Both the position numbers and the translations under genes were made by a program. From Theristus sp. LFF4_11 (lineage: Eukaryota > Nematoda > Chromadorea > Monhysterida > Xyalidae): DNA of 64,000 bases. A model generated the notes under the pieces. That model worked only from the letters and a program-made list of their open reading frames with translations. It was not told where the DNA came from and made no database searches. The stretch lies in NCBI GenBank assembly GCA_030248135.1, contig JASANC010003583.1, positions 1-64,000 of the forward strand, in the 5' to 3' direction. This document shows positions 1-20,400 of the stretch, one piece after another. Every line of letters starts with the position of its first letter. Within the stretch, counting starts at the first letter, position 1.

Positions 1-890
1 TTGGCTCATTATTCATTAGTTGACTAATGAATAATGGGGTTTCATTATTCGAATAATACTATTCTGAATAATGAATAATGATCCCATTCGTCAAATAGTA
101 CTATTAGTGACGAATGAATAATGGAAAAAAATCTTATATTCTTCTGATTATATATAATCTTGTATATAATCTTATACTCCGGTGATCACTTGATGTAATT
201 TCATTCATTCCATATGCATTCAAAATTAAAGCTGTCAATAACGAAAGCAACGTTAAATTGGTATAAATGTGGCAGGGACTGTAAAGTGTATAAAGAGAAA
301 ATTATGACTCGGTATAACTATAACTGATGCGATATACGCCACAAGAACGGCGTTCAATTATGTTTAAACAGAATTAAGTCTATTTTATTTGCTGAAAATT
401 ACAGCACAAAAGAGTTAGGGACAAGCGGGAAAACCTGTTTGACAGTTTTGGGCTGGTGGCTGCACAGTGTTGTATGGGCCCACATTTTGTATGTTTGTTT
501 TTGACCGCACCGAAAAAAAGAAAAATAATAATCGAGAGGGGTTTTGGTGGTTTGCGATGAATAGTGGTGTGGTGTGTTATGGTCGTTGAAAATTGTGTTT
601 GATTGATTTTGGGAAAACATTCGTTAATCACTGAAAACGCTGTTTCCAAACATTTTCTGAGCATTTTGGACAAACGCTTTCTTTTGTGGCTACTACCGGT
701 AGCTAGCCAGGCAATTTTGTTTGGCGATCACTGGTAGCCACAATGAGATGGAGCGATTGGCCAAAATGTTTGGAAAAAGTTTTGAAACGGTTTTCAGAGT
801 TCGTCTTTTACTGCAATTCAGAGTTGTAAGTTTCGAATGCGCTGTATTCTGCGAAGAAAAAGGCTGGTTCAAATTTAAAAACAAGCATGC
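1..890. other. AT-rich flank with short inverted repeats, no gene
   Basis: The first ~130 bases are built from short direct and inverted copies of TGAATAATG-like words. From about 770 to 890 there is half of repeat family C: a CGCTGTATTCTGCGAA block followed by a GGTTCAAAT-like end. The short reading frames here show no splice-consistent coding pattern and are treated as chance. Confidence 0.5.
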
Positions 891-893
891 ACT

Positions 894-2472
894 TCAGATT
901 CGGTGTACGGTACGTGGAAGATTCCAGCGGTATGTGCTTCTAGTGACACTTCGGGGCACAACGTGCAGAAGATAAACAGCAGACAACATTCTCTCGGGCA
1001 ACAAAAACCCGGACATCAGCAGCGCGGTCACCCACCAAAGCTTGTTGCACTTCTTCGAGTACTCCGGCCTGTCGGGGTAGACCTCCTGCAGTAGCAACGT
1101 CAAGAGAGCGCCATTGTCGAAGCTGGTCACACCTTCTCGCGGTTGTTTCGTGTGAAACGCGAGCCATTTCTCCAGAAACTCATACGAGTAAGGCGTGTTT
1201 TTCACGATGTAATTACACGCGCACGGCTCCCAGAGGAAGAAGCGCTCGTAGAAATGCAGATCGACCGTCGGGTCACCGATCCAGTCCTCGAGGCAGTGGC
1301 CCGGATTGGAGACGCCTGTTGTGAGGTTTCAAAAGAAAACTGTGTATTGATGGCGCAGTGTTTTCTGTGCTTTGCAACCGTGACGTTATTTCAAAAAAAC
1401 TGCATACTGTGTCTGGCCACGCTAAATCTCGATGTTTGTTGCAGTGCCGTCATTGTGTCCGCCGCGGCGTCCTGTGCCATGCGGTGTCCCGGATTCGGAA
1501 CTAAGAGTAACTCAGTGGAAAAGCGACACCACCCTCGGCTTATTGTTCCTGCAGCTACAATCCCTGGATTTTTATTGTAATTTTATTCCTGGAGCAGGAC
1601 ACCGCGGCGGACAGGACGCCGGACACCACTTTGGACCTTTTTATTTAGTTTTCGAAAGATCACACCTGTGTCGGCGTCCAAAACGAACAGGTATGTAAAT
1701 TCCGGGTGCGCCAACAGCGTCTCGCGCACTGCGCATTGTTTGCGGTAGTAAATCTGGAATGAATCACTGTTTGCAATTTCGAGCTTTTTTTTCATATCGC
1801 ATAAACACAACAATGAACGTCACTATGAAAACCAATATTACTTTTAAATTGCTTTGTTTATTGGCATGTCACTCCAAGAGCTAAATAGTCTGATTTTATC
1901 ACATGGTGCTATGTATTCTATACCAGCTGCCATGCCAAATTTAGAGTCCATGATCGTCAATATTGCACAAAAATCATATCGAAAGACACACAGCAAGCTC
2001 ATCAAATAATAAACGATGCCTCTGCCCTCTAGAAAAAATTCTATCTGACCGACTGGTATCGTTCACAGTTCACTCGGAACTGCGCATTCTTCACCGCATC
2101 CTCTTCATACAGCAGTATATGCGTGTAGTTCATTCGCTTTGCGTAGCACAGTTGCGTTGCCAACGACCGAAGGTAGACGGACTTGGCGAGCCGTCGAGTC
2201 ACGTAGGTGAACATTGCGATCCGGCCGTATTTCTCCGGGTGACACGTTTTGTTCGGCGATGAGGCCGGCAGTTTTCGAACGACTCGATTTGCAGATGGAC
2301 CGATTCGTGAATTGGAGATCATGGAAATAAATTTCGGTGAAATGATCACACTGTTGTTGATCGTTGTACCGCCATCTCGCAGTCGCAGCACCAACCGTTG
2401 AATGGTGAACACCATGGTGATCAACATCAGAAGGGTACACCAGCGGCGTCGGTGCACGCTTGACCACCACAT
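894..2472 (-). CDS. DUF273 family type II membrane protein, putative glycosyltransferase-like
   Basis: Three exons, read right to left: 2050-2472, 1666-1753 and about 894-1315. Phases match (exon 2 begins in phase 0; a split Gly joins exons 2 and 3). The N-terminus is cytoplasmic and basic, followed by one hydrophobic signal-anchor (about residues 12-30), as in Golgi type II proteins. The domain starts near HPEKYGRIAMFTYVTRR. Exon 2 holds FVLDADTGV, which runs on into SNPGHCLEDWI in exon 3; this matches the LDAD-x-GV-x-NP block of DUF273. Exon 3 also holds FYERFFLWEPCACNYIVKNT and the downstream FDNGALLTLLLQEVYP. The acidic LDAD motif resembles a DXD metal/nucleotide-sugar site, so a glycosyltransferase role is inferred; the family has no assigned reaction that I know of. 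The C-terminal end is uncertain: the frame stays open to 894, but the last ~50 codons look less conserved and a donor near 1045 is possible. Confidence 0.8.
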
Positions 2473-3386
2473 GGCGTTAAATTAAGGAATGGAGAAGTTG
2501 AAACGCCAAATTAGTTCAAATGTTGATCAACAAACTGAATATTTTACAGTTCACTCTAAAAAATGTCAGCGAAAACTACAAGAAGATATCACAAGAAACT
2601 AAAAAGTATAAATTTCCTTTAGGTTATGGGACCAAGGGCAGAGTGGAAAAAGTGTGAACTTTTTTGTTTCGTTGCTAGAAAGTGAAGAGAGTATTCTGGC
2701 AGTTCTCTTGCGTACAAAACTACAAATTAAAGCATCGGGTGTATGTTTAGAAATACTGGTTCATCCAGAAGAGCAGAATAAAGCAGAACACACACACACA
2801 CGTTTTTACGAATTGCATGATACTCGCATGATTAGCTATACGTTCATTTATGATTGCTCTGTGTTAGTGCGTAACGTTAAAGTATTGAATGGAATAATTG
2901 TTGTGATGATTTATTTTTAATTGATTTTCCAGGATATCCCAGCAATTAATTGACTCAATTTGGCCATTTTCAATTTAGGGTGCCCTAAAAAACCCTTTAT
3001 TAAGGAGAAAATATGAAAAAATGCGGATTTTTTTATTTTGCACTTTTTGATTCGTTTTTTTTGTTCGTTCGTCATTTCTTGTGCGTGCTGTAAGTTTTTT
3101 GTTTTTGTTGGTTTTTCAAGTTTTTTTCCATTGAATTGAATTTCGTCAAACGAAACCACGCCGTGAGCATTTTCAAAATTTCCCATCTTGTCCTGGCCTT
3201 GGGTTTGGCCGTTTGGGTCGTTGTTGGGCGGGCTGGCGCGGGCCGAGGCACCTTTGTATGTATTTTTTTCAAAATAAATCAAATAAATTCCAGTTAAATC
3301 CAGTCCAGTTGCAATATTTATTGTCAACGTCAAAAAAGCTGCAAATCGTACGTGGCAAACTCTGAAAAAAAGGTGAAGAAAAAACA
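2473..3386. other. Intergenic region between the divergent DUF273 and PCMTD genes
   Basis: About 0.9 kb between two genes transcribed away from each other, so it should hold both promoters. It contains a short CA run near 2790 and T-rich stretches. I see no coding exon or recognisable motif. Confidence 0.4.
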
Positions 3387-11360
<7,974 letters not shown>

Positions 11361-12167
11361 GCGGGGGCGGCGTGGAGTTTTGTGAGTTGTCGAAAACAAA
11401 GTGCAGTCGTTTTGTGATTTCTGGAAAAAAGTGCAGAAACCACGCCTGCTAGCTGTTGTTTTTCAGTATTGTTTGTTTATGTGTTTTTGTGTCCACCCCC
11501 GTTTGTATCAAAAATATGTCCACGTAATCATGAATATATGCACACGTTTTTTTTTGTGTTGAATGTTCTTGGCCCTCTCGCAAAGAAGGTCATTCACTCG
11601 TTTTCAGGCGTGTGAAAATCGTGTAAAATTTGAACTTTTGATGCAATTTTTTGAACTATAGGCTGTTTGCAAGAATCAATCAAGTGGAGGTGGTGTCATT
11701 TTAATGAGTCCAGGTCGTTTCACGACTCACGTTCCAACATTCGAAGAAATCGACGATCAAGGATATATCTGAACGTGATTCGAGACCAGACCTTTCCCAT
11801 CTCTTGCGTGATGACTTTTTGACTGTCGTTATGGTGTTCTTTTAGCCAAGCATGGCATATGGTTCTTTGTAGACATCACCTTTCTGTCTGACTGTTTCTC
11901 AGAAACGGACCATACAGATTAATTATGTTGTTTTTTTAGTAAGGCTTGCATTTTGGAAACTGTAAAAAGTGTATAGTTTCGCCGTCTATTTCGCATCAAA
12001 TGCTGTGTGTGTAGAAATTGAGGCGGTTTTTGTCGTCATGTATGTCATATGGGTCACTTGTTTGAAATCTACAGTGGAATACACACTTTGAACTTGGTCT
12101 GCCAACGTTTGAGCGTTGCACGCTGATTGGTTCAATTTTTGTTTAAATTTTGTTTTGGATGTAGACA

Positions 12168-12335
12168 ATCTTTTGTTTAAACCTGTCACTTCTCAGAATA
12201 CAGTGCACGCGGTTGGGAAGAACGAGAAAGGAGTTGTTTCTAAACCAAACCCGATTCATTCGTTTTTCTTACTGCAGTTCCCAGTTTCGCATGCTTTGTA
12301 TTCTGTAAAAAAGTGACCGGTGTAAACAAGCATAC
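12168..12335. mobile_element. Family C MITE
   Basis: Inverted ends: left TTTGTTTAAACCTGTCAC with TCTCAGAATACAGTGCACGC, right CGCATGCTTTGTATTCTG and AAGTGACCGGTGTAAACAAG. No coding capacity. Confidence 0.65.
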
Positions 12336-12768
12336 TCGGATGTATTTATGCGACTCATGCTGTACAATGATGTACAGTAAATGTGGTTGATTTGAAGATT
12401 TCAAAAAAACATCTGAAAGTTATTTTTCAGTTGCAGTGAGTTGATTTCATATTTTTTAGTGTCACATTGGCTTTTATTTGTATGTTTGCGGTCCGGTGAA
12501 TGTGAATGAATAATGGCTAATTTGGTGTTTATTAAAAGTAAGATTTTTTATGCAACCCGAAAAAGCGTCGTTTTGTGCAGCTTTTTTGCGATGCCATGTT
12601 CTGTTTCTGCAATTCTGTTTCTTGCTAGTCTCTAGTCGACAAAAAGGCGAACTTCCTTATATTAGTACGATAACCTGCGATTTTTCTTCTGTGGTATATT
12701 GTTTTTTGTTTCCTATCTTATTACATCTTTCTTTGCGTTTGTTTTCATTTCGAGTAAAAATATATGTA

Positions 12769-12935
12769 CAGTCGAACTCTAAATTATAGAGCCTGTCAAT
12801 CCGGTTTGTGCTTGGTGATCACGTGATGCGTGTATTCTCGGCAGGACAGACTCCGCCTTCGCGGCAACGCCTGCACGGAAGGCACGCATCACGTGTGCAC
12901 CAACCAATCAGCTGATAGTCTGTAGTTGATCATAT
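12769..12935. mobile_element. Family B MITE, diverged
   Basis: Preceded by TA. Starts CAGTCGAACTCTAAATTATA and ends with CACCAACCAATCAGCTGATA. Carries GATCACGTGATGCGTG and an inverse CGCATCACGTG. The right end has decayed. Confidence 0.65.
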
Positions 12936-13661
12936 TGTGTTTGACTTCTGCAAAACCTGAACAAAAAAAGCATCAATGAACACGTGACAGAATGTAAAGT
13001 CCTAGTCTGAAGACAGTGCACACAGTGGTGTTGCACAGTCACAAACAAACACATGCACACACACACACACATGCGACATTATAGAGCAGCGCGCAGTGTG
13101 AGGTGTCTGTGTGCTTGTTTGCAACTGCGTGCAACATTACTGTGTGTTATAATATCAGAGTGCCAGATTTCAGACAAGAACTTTCTCATCTTTTGCGTCC
13201 ATAAGTTACAACGATTTCGTTTGACTTGCACAGTATTCAACATGAGATTCAACAGACACAGTCAAGTCAACACGCATAAAAAACTATGACAGTTTCCGTT
13301 GCACACTGTAAACCAGGACACGCCCTTTGTGTGTGCAACAAAGTTTTCTGGAGCTCAATTATCTGTCTGGTTTTTTTTGTGAAGTTTTGTAAAAAAGGCA
13401 TTTTTATTGAATCATGTTTACGACAACATTTATCATGGAAGCGCGCCGAAAAATTGAAATCGAAAGACCCGGACCTAAACAAAGATAAAATCAAGGTGGT
13501 GTGGCAAGGGAGTTCATGTTGAAACCAGTTTTGCTGTCCGAAAATACGTTTTTTTCTGTCTCTTTGTGTTCAAAAAGCCGAAACACTCCGGCATCTTTTC
13601 ATTCATCGTAATTTCCAGAAAGTTTCACTTTTCCGTTACAATTGCATTGAACAAAAAAAAA

Positions 13662-15109
13662 ATGAAAGTCTACATCGCACTGCTGTGTCTGGTTGCACTG
13701 ACGGTTGTGGACGCGCGGCGACATCGAAAGTGGAATCAGGATGGTAAAGTCCTCCTCTGAAGACAGTGCACTTCGGTTTATCATAACTGACAGACCGTAA
13801 AGTTTAGTTTTGCATAAGGTCTCGAAAGTCAAAATTTTCGGAAAACGTGGAATTTGGTGTGACAATGACAACCTTATGAGTAGGGGGAGGTCTTATAAAG
13901 TGAAGATTAGGAATTCCGGGGCATGAGTGAAGCGGGGCAGGATTTCGACCAAAGTCAAAAATTTGGATTTTTTGGTTTCCCGCCGTGTGAGACTCCGCCC
14001 ACTTTTGGATGGGGGTTGTATAAGTGGAAGGAACTTTATATGCAAGACCACGGCATGAGGCACGGTATGGCCGAATAAATATGGCAGTCTCAATCAAGGC
14101 GAGATTAGTCGCAGACTAGGAGTTGCCTTTCTCAAAAATGATAAGATATCCGCCAATCGAGTGTGCAAAGGGAAAAATGATAAACAGAATAGCACAAATT
14201 ACCAATTAATTTTGAAAAACACGTAAAATTTGACACGCAATTGGGATTCTGAACATCTTTTTTTTCATTGATTCAAATTTCGCGCGCTCCTTGCACCCTG
14301 AAAAAAGCTGCCATGTTTAATCGACCATACCGCCGCGATTTCCATATTCCTCCGGCGCAGGCTACTTCGACTGCACCGAATGCTGCATGACGAAATGCGC
14401 CGATCGGCCGTGTTTGAAGGAGAACTGCTTCCAGTACGAGGTGCCGCAGTGGGCAAGATCACGGAGCACGGACTGCGTGTGCGGCGATCAACCTGGTTCG
14501 GGGTTTTTGTTTGGATTTTCTTTTTTGTGTTTTTCTATTTTCTATTCTATTTCATTCTTCATTTATGTGATTATTTTCATTTTCACGTCAACATCGTTAA
14601 TTGAGACACGCGAAATTCCATCGAAATTCCACGGTCAATTGATCCGCATATACAGTATGCAATTGAACGTATGTTATTCGTGTCGTCCATCCAACGCGGT
14701 CACGAAATAGTACTTCATGAATGTTCCTTAAAATTGTGAGTGTCATTTACCTCGAGAAAAGTAATCCGTGCAGTTTGATGGATATTCCCTTCCTGTTCTT
14801 CTCAGAGCAGAAATTGAAATTTCTTTTTTTTTGTGGAATAAGTGGCTTTAAAACGATTGTATGTGTATCGGAAGTGAAAGTCGATATGCTTTGGCTATGG
14901 CTTAAAACCCGCAAATGATGCCTCCTTGTCCGTCGAACTGACAATCCCTAGAAAACAGTGTGCCATTTCCAAATTTCTTTTCAGTGGAGAAATACCGTTC
15001 CTGCGGTGACTGTTGCTTCTCGGAGTGCGTCGACCGGGGATGCAGCGAAGACACGTGCCGTAATCGGGGCGGTCAATTCGATCCGGACTACACGTGCTCG
15101 TGCAGTTGA
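13662..15109 (+). CDS. Secreted cysteine-rich protein with two eight-cysteine modules
   Basis: Exons 13662-13743, 14361-14495 and 14985-15109; phases close and give 113 aa. The ATG follows a purine-rich AACAAAAAAAAA leader. Residues 1-18 (MKVYIALLCLVALTVVDA) are a clear signal peptide, with probable cleavage before RRHRKW. Exons 2 and 3 each encode one module with the same spacing: C-x2-CC-x3-C-x4-C-x4-C, a loop, then C-x-C. The stop directly follows the last CSC. Eight cysteines per module imply four disulphides each and extracellular function. The one-module-per-exon arrangement suggests exon duplication. I do not recognise a named family; secreted antimicrobial-like, egg-coat or matrix peptides are possible, but nothing in the sequence decides. 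A family D MITE lies in intron 1, ending about 30 bp before exon 2. Confidence 0.78.
14064..14330 (+). mobile_element. Family D MITE ending ~30 bp before exon 2 of the cysteine-rich gene
   Basis: Nearly identical to 9540-9805, starting ACGGTATGGCCGAATAAATA and ending TGCCATGTTTAATCGACCAT-ACCG. Same orientation relative to the gene as the other two copies. Confidence 0.8.
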
Positions 15110-17497
15110 ATTTGAGGTGATGATATAAAGGATGTTTGTTAGACATGTTACAGATAAACAAGGCCCATTTGGCAGTACCGAGTTTTTTAATATGCAGCTG
15201 ATTTTTTTTATTTTGTAGATATATTTTGCATTGACTAGTTGCAGAATAGCTAATCCGCGTTTTTCTTCGTCCGCGAATGTTTTTAAAAAAATTTTCGAAT
15301 TCTTCTTCATCAAGTGTACTCCCGCTATTCAATAATAAACTGAATTCTTCTGTGGTTGGTTCACTATTCTCTAGCCAAAATGGTCAAAGCTTTTATTCTA
15401 TTATCCTTTCAGAAAGTTTCAAAAAGTATAGGCACAACAGTTTCATGCTCTGGGAAAAGCCGCACAGCTAAAACAGAAAAAATCCGAATCCTCAATGCGA
15501 CGACGCCGCGAATTTGAATTGCCGCGCAATTATGAAACGTTTTCCTAACCCTATGTGCATGCAAACACATTGAGTCTCGAAACCTAAAGAAAGGATAATA
15601 ATAACCTGAGCATTTAACAAAAAAAAACCACATAAACAATTTACCACGGAACCACGGAACACAAATACTGAATAACATTTCATGGCAGAACTGTCCTTTT
15701 TGCAGAACTGGCAGACTGTTTCACAACCCTTTTCTCACAACCGTTTGCTTGTTCATTTCAGAAGCAAGAAAGAAAGAAAGAAACAAGATTGAACAAAATA
15801 AAAAATGCAATACCGATAATGATATGATGACACATCACAATACAACTAACAAAACAATCATCAAGAGAACAAGATGGTAAGCAAACAAACTTACTTTAGA
15901 AACACCAGCAAAGACAGCTAAAACATACAGCTACAGTGCAGTATGGCCTATTTTTTTAAACGTGTCCCACTGAAATGACGTCATGTGCCACAAAACATGC
16001 GCTTGTCGTTCACAGCAAACCAGACTATCAGTTTAGCCGATTTCTTCCCGTAAACAAATGGTGAATGTCGAATCAGTCACACCAAACTGAAACTTTAGTG
16101 CCTGTACTTTGACAAACGGGCGTTTTTAAATAAAATGACGTCACGTTAGTCCGGACACGTTTGAATAAATCCACAATAGTTTGTTTAAACCTCCTTTTTC
16201 CCAGAATACAGAGCATATGGAACTGTGAATTACAGCAAGAAGAAATTTAAAGAAATACACCCCATTTATTGTGGTTAACTAGGTTTTCTTGTAATTCAGA
16301 ATCCGTTCTTTCTTCTTTCACAAGCTCTGTGTTCTGTGCAGAGTTTAAACGGTGACAGGTTCAAACGAATTGCAGCTAATTTCGCAATGACACTGACAAA
16401 ACAATTGGGGAAAGATAATACATGAATCAGACATGGAGAAAACCGAACAAACATTTCACTTTTCAACTCAAGAGAAGTTCTGTGTATGGCCAAAGAGAAA
16501 ACCACAACAACCAAAAAATCAAAGTATCAGTAAAACTAGCTGAATTCTCAAACAAACGGACAAAAAAATGACAAAACCACAAAAGACATGACAAGATTGG
16601 AAGAATGACAAAAAATGCTCATTGGTAAATGTGGAATATTGAGTAGAACATAACGATTCACATGAAGTTGGCGCAAACATTGAAACAATCACACGGTTCT
16701 CAACCGAGCAAGGAACAAAATCGTTGGTCTGCGGCACACAAAAAACCAAGAACAAGACAAAACAAAAATTGAACAAGACAATAGTAAGACAAAAGTTGAA
16801 CAAGACAAACGAAACTCGGTGGAGCAAAGGTAATTTTTGGGTTCCAGATAGAATGCAGAAAGCTTATTCAGTTGATAACGGTAGTTTTAGAATACGGTAA
16901 ACAAAAAAAACCAAATGAAGCGCTCGCTTGACTGCAAAAAAAACTGAACGAACTGAAAATCAAAACGACCTGGCAAAATAAAACACAACGAAAACCGGAA
17001 ATCAACAAAAATCGGTACCTCTGCTGCTTTATAAATACCAAAAACCTCAGAACTACACAAAGTCACAGATAAACGAATTTGAATGAACGACAACTCACAA
17101 AGACCACTTTCATTCTACAATCTCAAAACGCCAAATACTGATGCTCGCTCCCCGAAAAAAATAAACAAAACGAAATCAACGAATGTGGAGACAACAAACA
17201 GAACGAACGGGTGACAACAATGAAAGTGGGTGGGATGGACGTTAGCAGACATGGACGGGAGCCTGTTATGCCGCCTGTTCCTAAGCTAAGCCAAGACCAG
17301 CATGTTGGCCCTTCGGAACAGGCATCATCTACCAGGTCACTCCAAATTTTTTGAGCGGCCAGTCGAACAAATCATCCACTTTTCATCCATTCAGCGATTT
17401 CACCTACACCCTTTTTGGCCGGTTTGGCTACCTGCCAGGAATACGCATGAAGAAAACTCCCGTGCATCTCTGGACGTTGGTCGACAGTTGACTTCTA
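15110..17497. other. Intergenic region between convergent genes, with MITE-like fold-backs
   Basis: Holds an inverted-repeat element at about 15941-16170 (GCAGTATGGCC and AAACGTGTCC with AAATGACGTCA, inverted at the right), a family C MITE (16179-16369) and a long A-rich stretch rich in ACAAAAC words (16500-17220). No exon seen. The cysteine-rich gene ends at the left and the zinc-finger gene at the right. Confidence 0.4.
16179..16369. mobile_element. Family C MITE
   Basis: Left GTTTGTTTAAACCTCC plus CAGAATACAGAGCATATG and AATTACAGCAAG; right TTCTTTCACAAGCTCTGTG and GGTGACAGGTTCAAACGAA. The two halves are imperfect inverses. Confidence 0.65.
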
Positions 17498-20400
17498 TTA
17501 GATCAATCGAGCTTCGTCTGGCGGAACCGGTGTCAGTTTGTAATACACTTTTTGCGACACAATGCCCCTGAACAAAAACAAAATAAAATAAAACACCATA
17601 ATCATAAAAAAGACAAACTGCAAAAACATATGCACCGTGTGCAGCCTGGCTCGCAGATTGGCTGCATTGAACTGGTTGAACCAATCAATCACTTAGCCAC
17701 ATTCAAAAGCAACCAATCAGCTGATCACCCATGATGTGCAGGTACAGCTCGACTGTCAATTCATATCAATCGTCTCTGCCCACGATTTCAATCAAATAAA
17801 TTCATATCACAAGACTAAATCAATCCCACCGCTATACTTTTTCACCGGTGCGTCGGTTTTGCTGCAAAAACATCCCAAAAATGCGCTGATAAAAATGAAA
17901 TCAGAGAAAGTCAACAATGATTGAAAAAATCTTAGAATCGCATACTGCTGTTGTCGGTTGTTGATGCTAAGCGGCCGTGGCTGACCACCGCAACCGAATC
18001 CGCAACCGTACGGTAGGTCACCAGAATCACTGGTCTTCTGCAATGTAGCATGTTGGTTTGCAAAAAACTGGTGTGAGAAAACTAACAAACAAACAACGGA
18101 ATTCTTCCCGCGCTTCTCTAATTTAGTTTTCGGGTGCGAAGCATGACCAGCAGTAACTCATTGGCTTGCAGCGATGGGGGATTCAAAGAAAATTTTTATC
18201 ATGGCGTTGATTTGCAGACCACCGCGTTCAATAAAGCGTTGAAGGTAATGAACACAGACATTCTGAACAGTCACAATGCAGTGGCAGTTCAGTGAAAAAA
18301 AACTAGAACCGATTGAAATGAATTGATCCACACTGAAAGGACTTGTACAAGACTTTTCACCGTTGTTGCAAAAACCAGAAAACCAACCGCACCAACCATC
18401 ATTCAAGCCAGAAAAACTCATCTCAAATGAAATGTTTCTCAACCGTTCCGCCATAAAAAAGAGTAAAAAAAGAGCTAATCAGCACCAAAAACCCGACCTC
18501 CGGCACTTCATACGGCGGCGGCGTCGTGTCTCGCTCGTCGAAATTCGCCGGTAGCAGCGCGCGATTCGTCTGCGGCCCGTCGTACGGCCGCCCACGGAAC
18601 GTCGTCGTGAACGGGCTGTTCTCCTTCTCTTGCTCTTCGCCCGCAATGATGGCTGGCAATCCGAGCGCCTGTGTTGATTGGTTGGTTGGTGGCATAGAAA
18701 ACTTGTTCACTATTTGTTTTGTTGTTGCACGTAGGGATGGCACATGGCACAAAGAAGAAATCGCTTTTTTCATGTTTTAAAGTGATCTGAATGGTAATAT
18801 GAAGTGTGCGGATGTAAATTGTACCAGCGTCAAAGGGAGTCTCCGCATTCCGAAGGTGAAGCTGGTCGAAAAATTCCGCATTGAGGGAAACATGGGTGAG
18901 ATGAATTGGTGCGACACCTATCCGCAGTGGCAGTAAAGAAGAAAGAACAACAACTGCGATGCAACGCAACATCACTGTATTCAACAGAGTGCACAGTTTT
19001 CATACTCGGACAGGACTTCAGTTCAGCTCCAAAAAGATCTGGGTTGTGAACTGATGGAAATATCGAAAACCAAACGAAAACTCTCTCCGTCTGAACCTGT
19101 GTTGCGCATGCGGACTGTCCGCTGCCCAATATCGGAGGCTGAAATCGATGTGCGTTCGACTGTATCTCTGTCGCATCGTCGCAGGTCTACAAAAAAAGAA
19201 TATTGCAATTATTTCTCTATTCAGTATTCTGGTGGCAGTCCTCTGAGGCGCATTGAAAATGAACCACGCCGCAGCTTTCAAGAGGCAGATACAGAAGTTT
19301 TGTGTTCATGTCTGGCAGCCGCGGCTTGTAATGACAGGTTTCGGTAAAATGACTGGTCTTAATTAGTTTAAATGACTAGCTTTCAGCGAACCAAAACCTT
19401 AAAAAGCCACACGCATTTCAATTCGCTGAACCGAATCACCTTCTTTTTCGGATCCTCAAGCGGCGGCGGCGTCGTGTCTCGCTCGTCGAAGTTTGCAGGT
19501 AGCAGAGCGCGATTCGTCTGCGGCCCGTCGCATGGACGCCCACCTATCGTCAACAAACCGTTCATCTATGATAAAATAAACAAGCAGTGTTTTTTACATT
19601 CACGCTTCAAAAATCTCACAACTTTCATTCATTTGCTTTCTTCATTCATTTTTCGTGTATTTCAATCCCTTTAATTCCATAATCTCAAGCAGCTCACGCG
19701 GGATACGTCAATTTCTCAATTCTGCTGCTTCAATGGAAAAAAAACTATTCTCAGAATATTCTCAGAATCCAAACCGGATCGTCAATCGTTGGTTGCTGTA
19801 TATCAGCTGTGGAAAGTCGTGTGTCGTAGGGCATTTGAATCACCGGAGCCCCGAAAATGTCTTCGTCAGAGTCCGGGAAATCGTATTTCGGCTGATAAAA
19901 TACAATTAAAAAAGTGGATGTTGAAAAAATGCAGTTTCTTAACGGAGAAGTTAAAGTGGTCGATATATAAAAATATTTCCACACCCGACTTTTTTTCAAC
20001 AAGATTTTCTGCCGTTCAAAAAGTTTTTCATCATCAAATAATGACCATTCAGCTTGCTGAGCTAATGCTGAACTTTACTTAATGTGCTTCACCAACCAAC
20101 AATATCGGGGCTACAGACCTAAGACCGGACAAAGTACCAGAACAGTATCGCCTTTTCTAGAATTGTTTTCGGCCCACTCTCACACGTTCATGTTCTATTT
20201 TCCAATCGCATGGATTTCATGATCTCGATTTCTGTGTTTCACAATTTTAATCGCTCTCCAACCTTTGCTGGCATCGACGCGATCCGTTGACTCTGACGGG
20301 TGGGCGGCTGAAAGACCGGCGGCATTGAGCGTTTGCGAGCTGCTTGCGATTTCGCCGCCGTCTTGCGAGCTCGCAGTGCACCGCTCAACTCGTCAACCGC

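Larger units (their letters stand above)
11361..13661. other. Intergenic region with two MITE copies
   Basis: The first few hundred bases are likely 3' UTR of the PCMTD gene. A family C copy (about 12168-12335) and a family B copy (about 12769-12935) follow, then a CA microsatellite at 13050-13070. I see no convincing exon. Confidence 0.4.
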
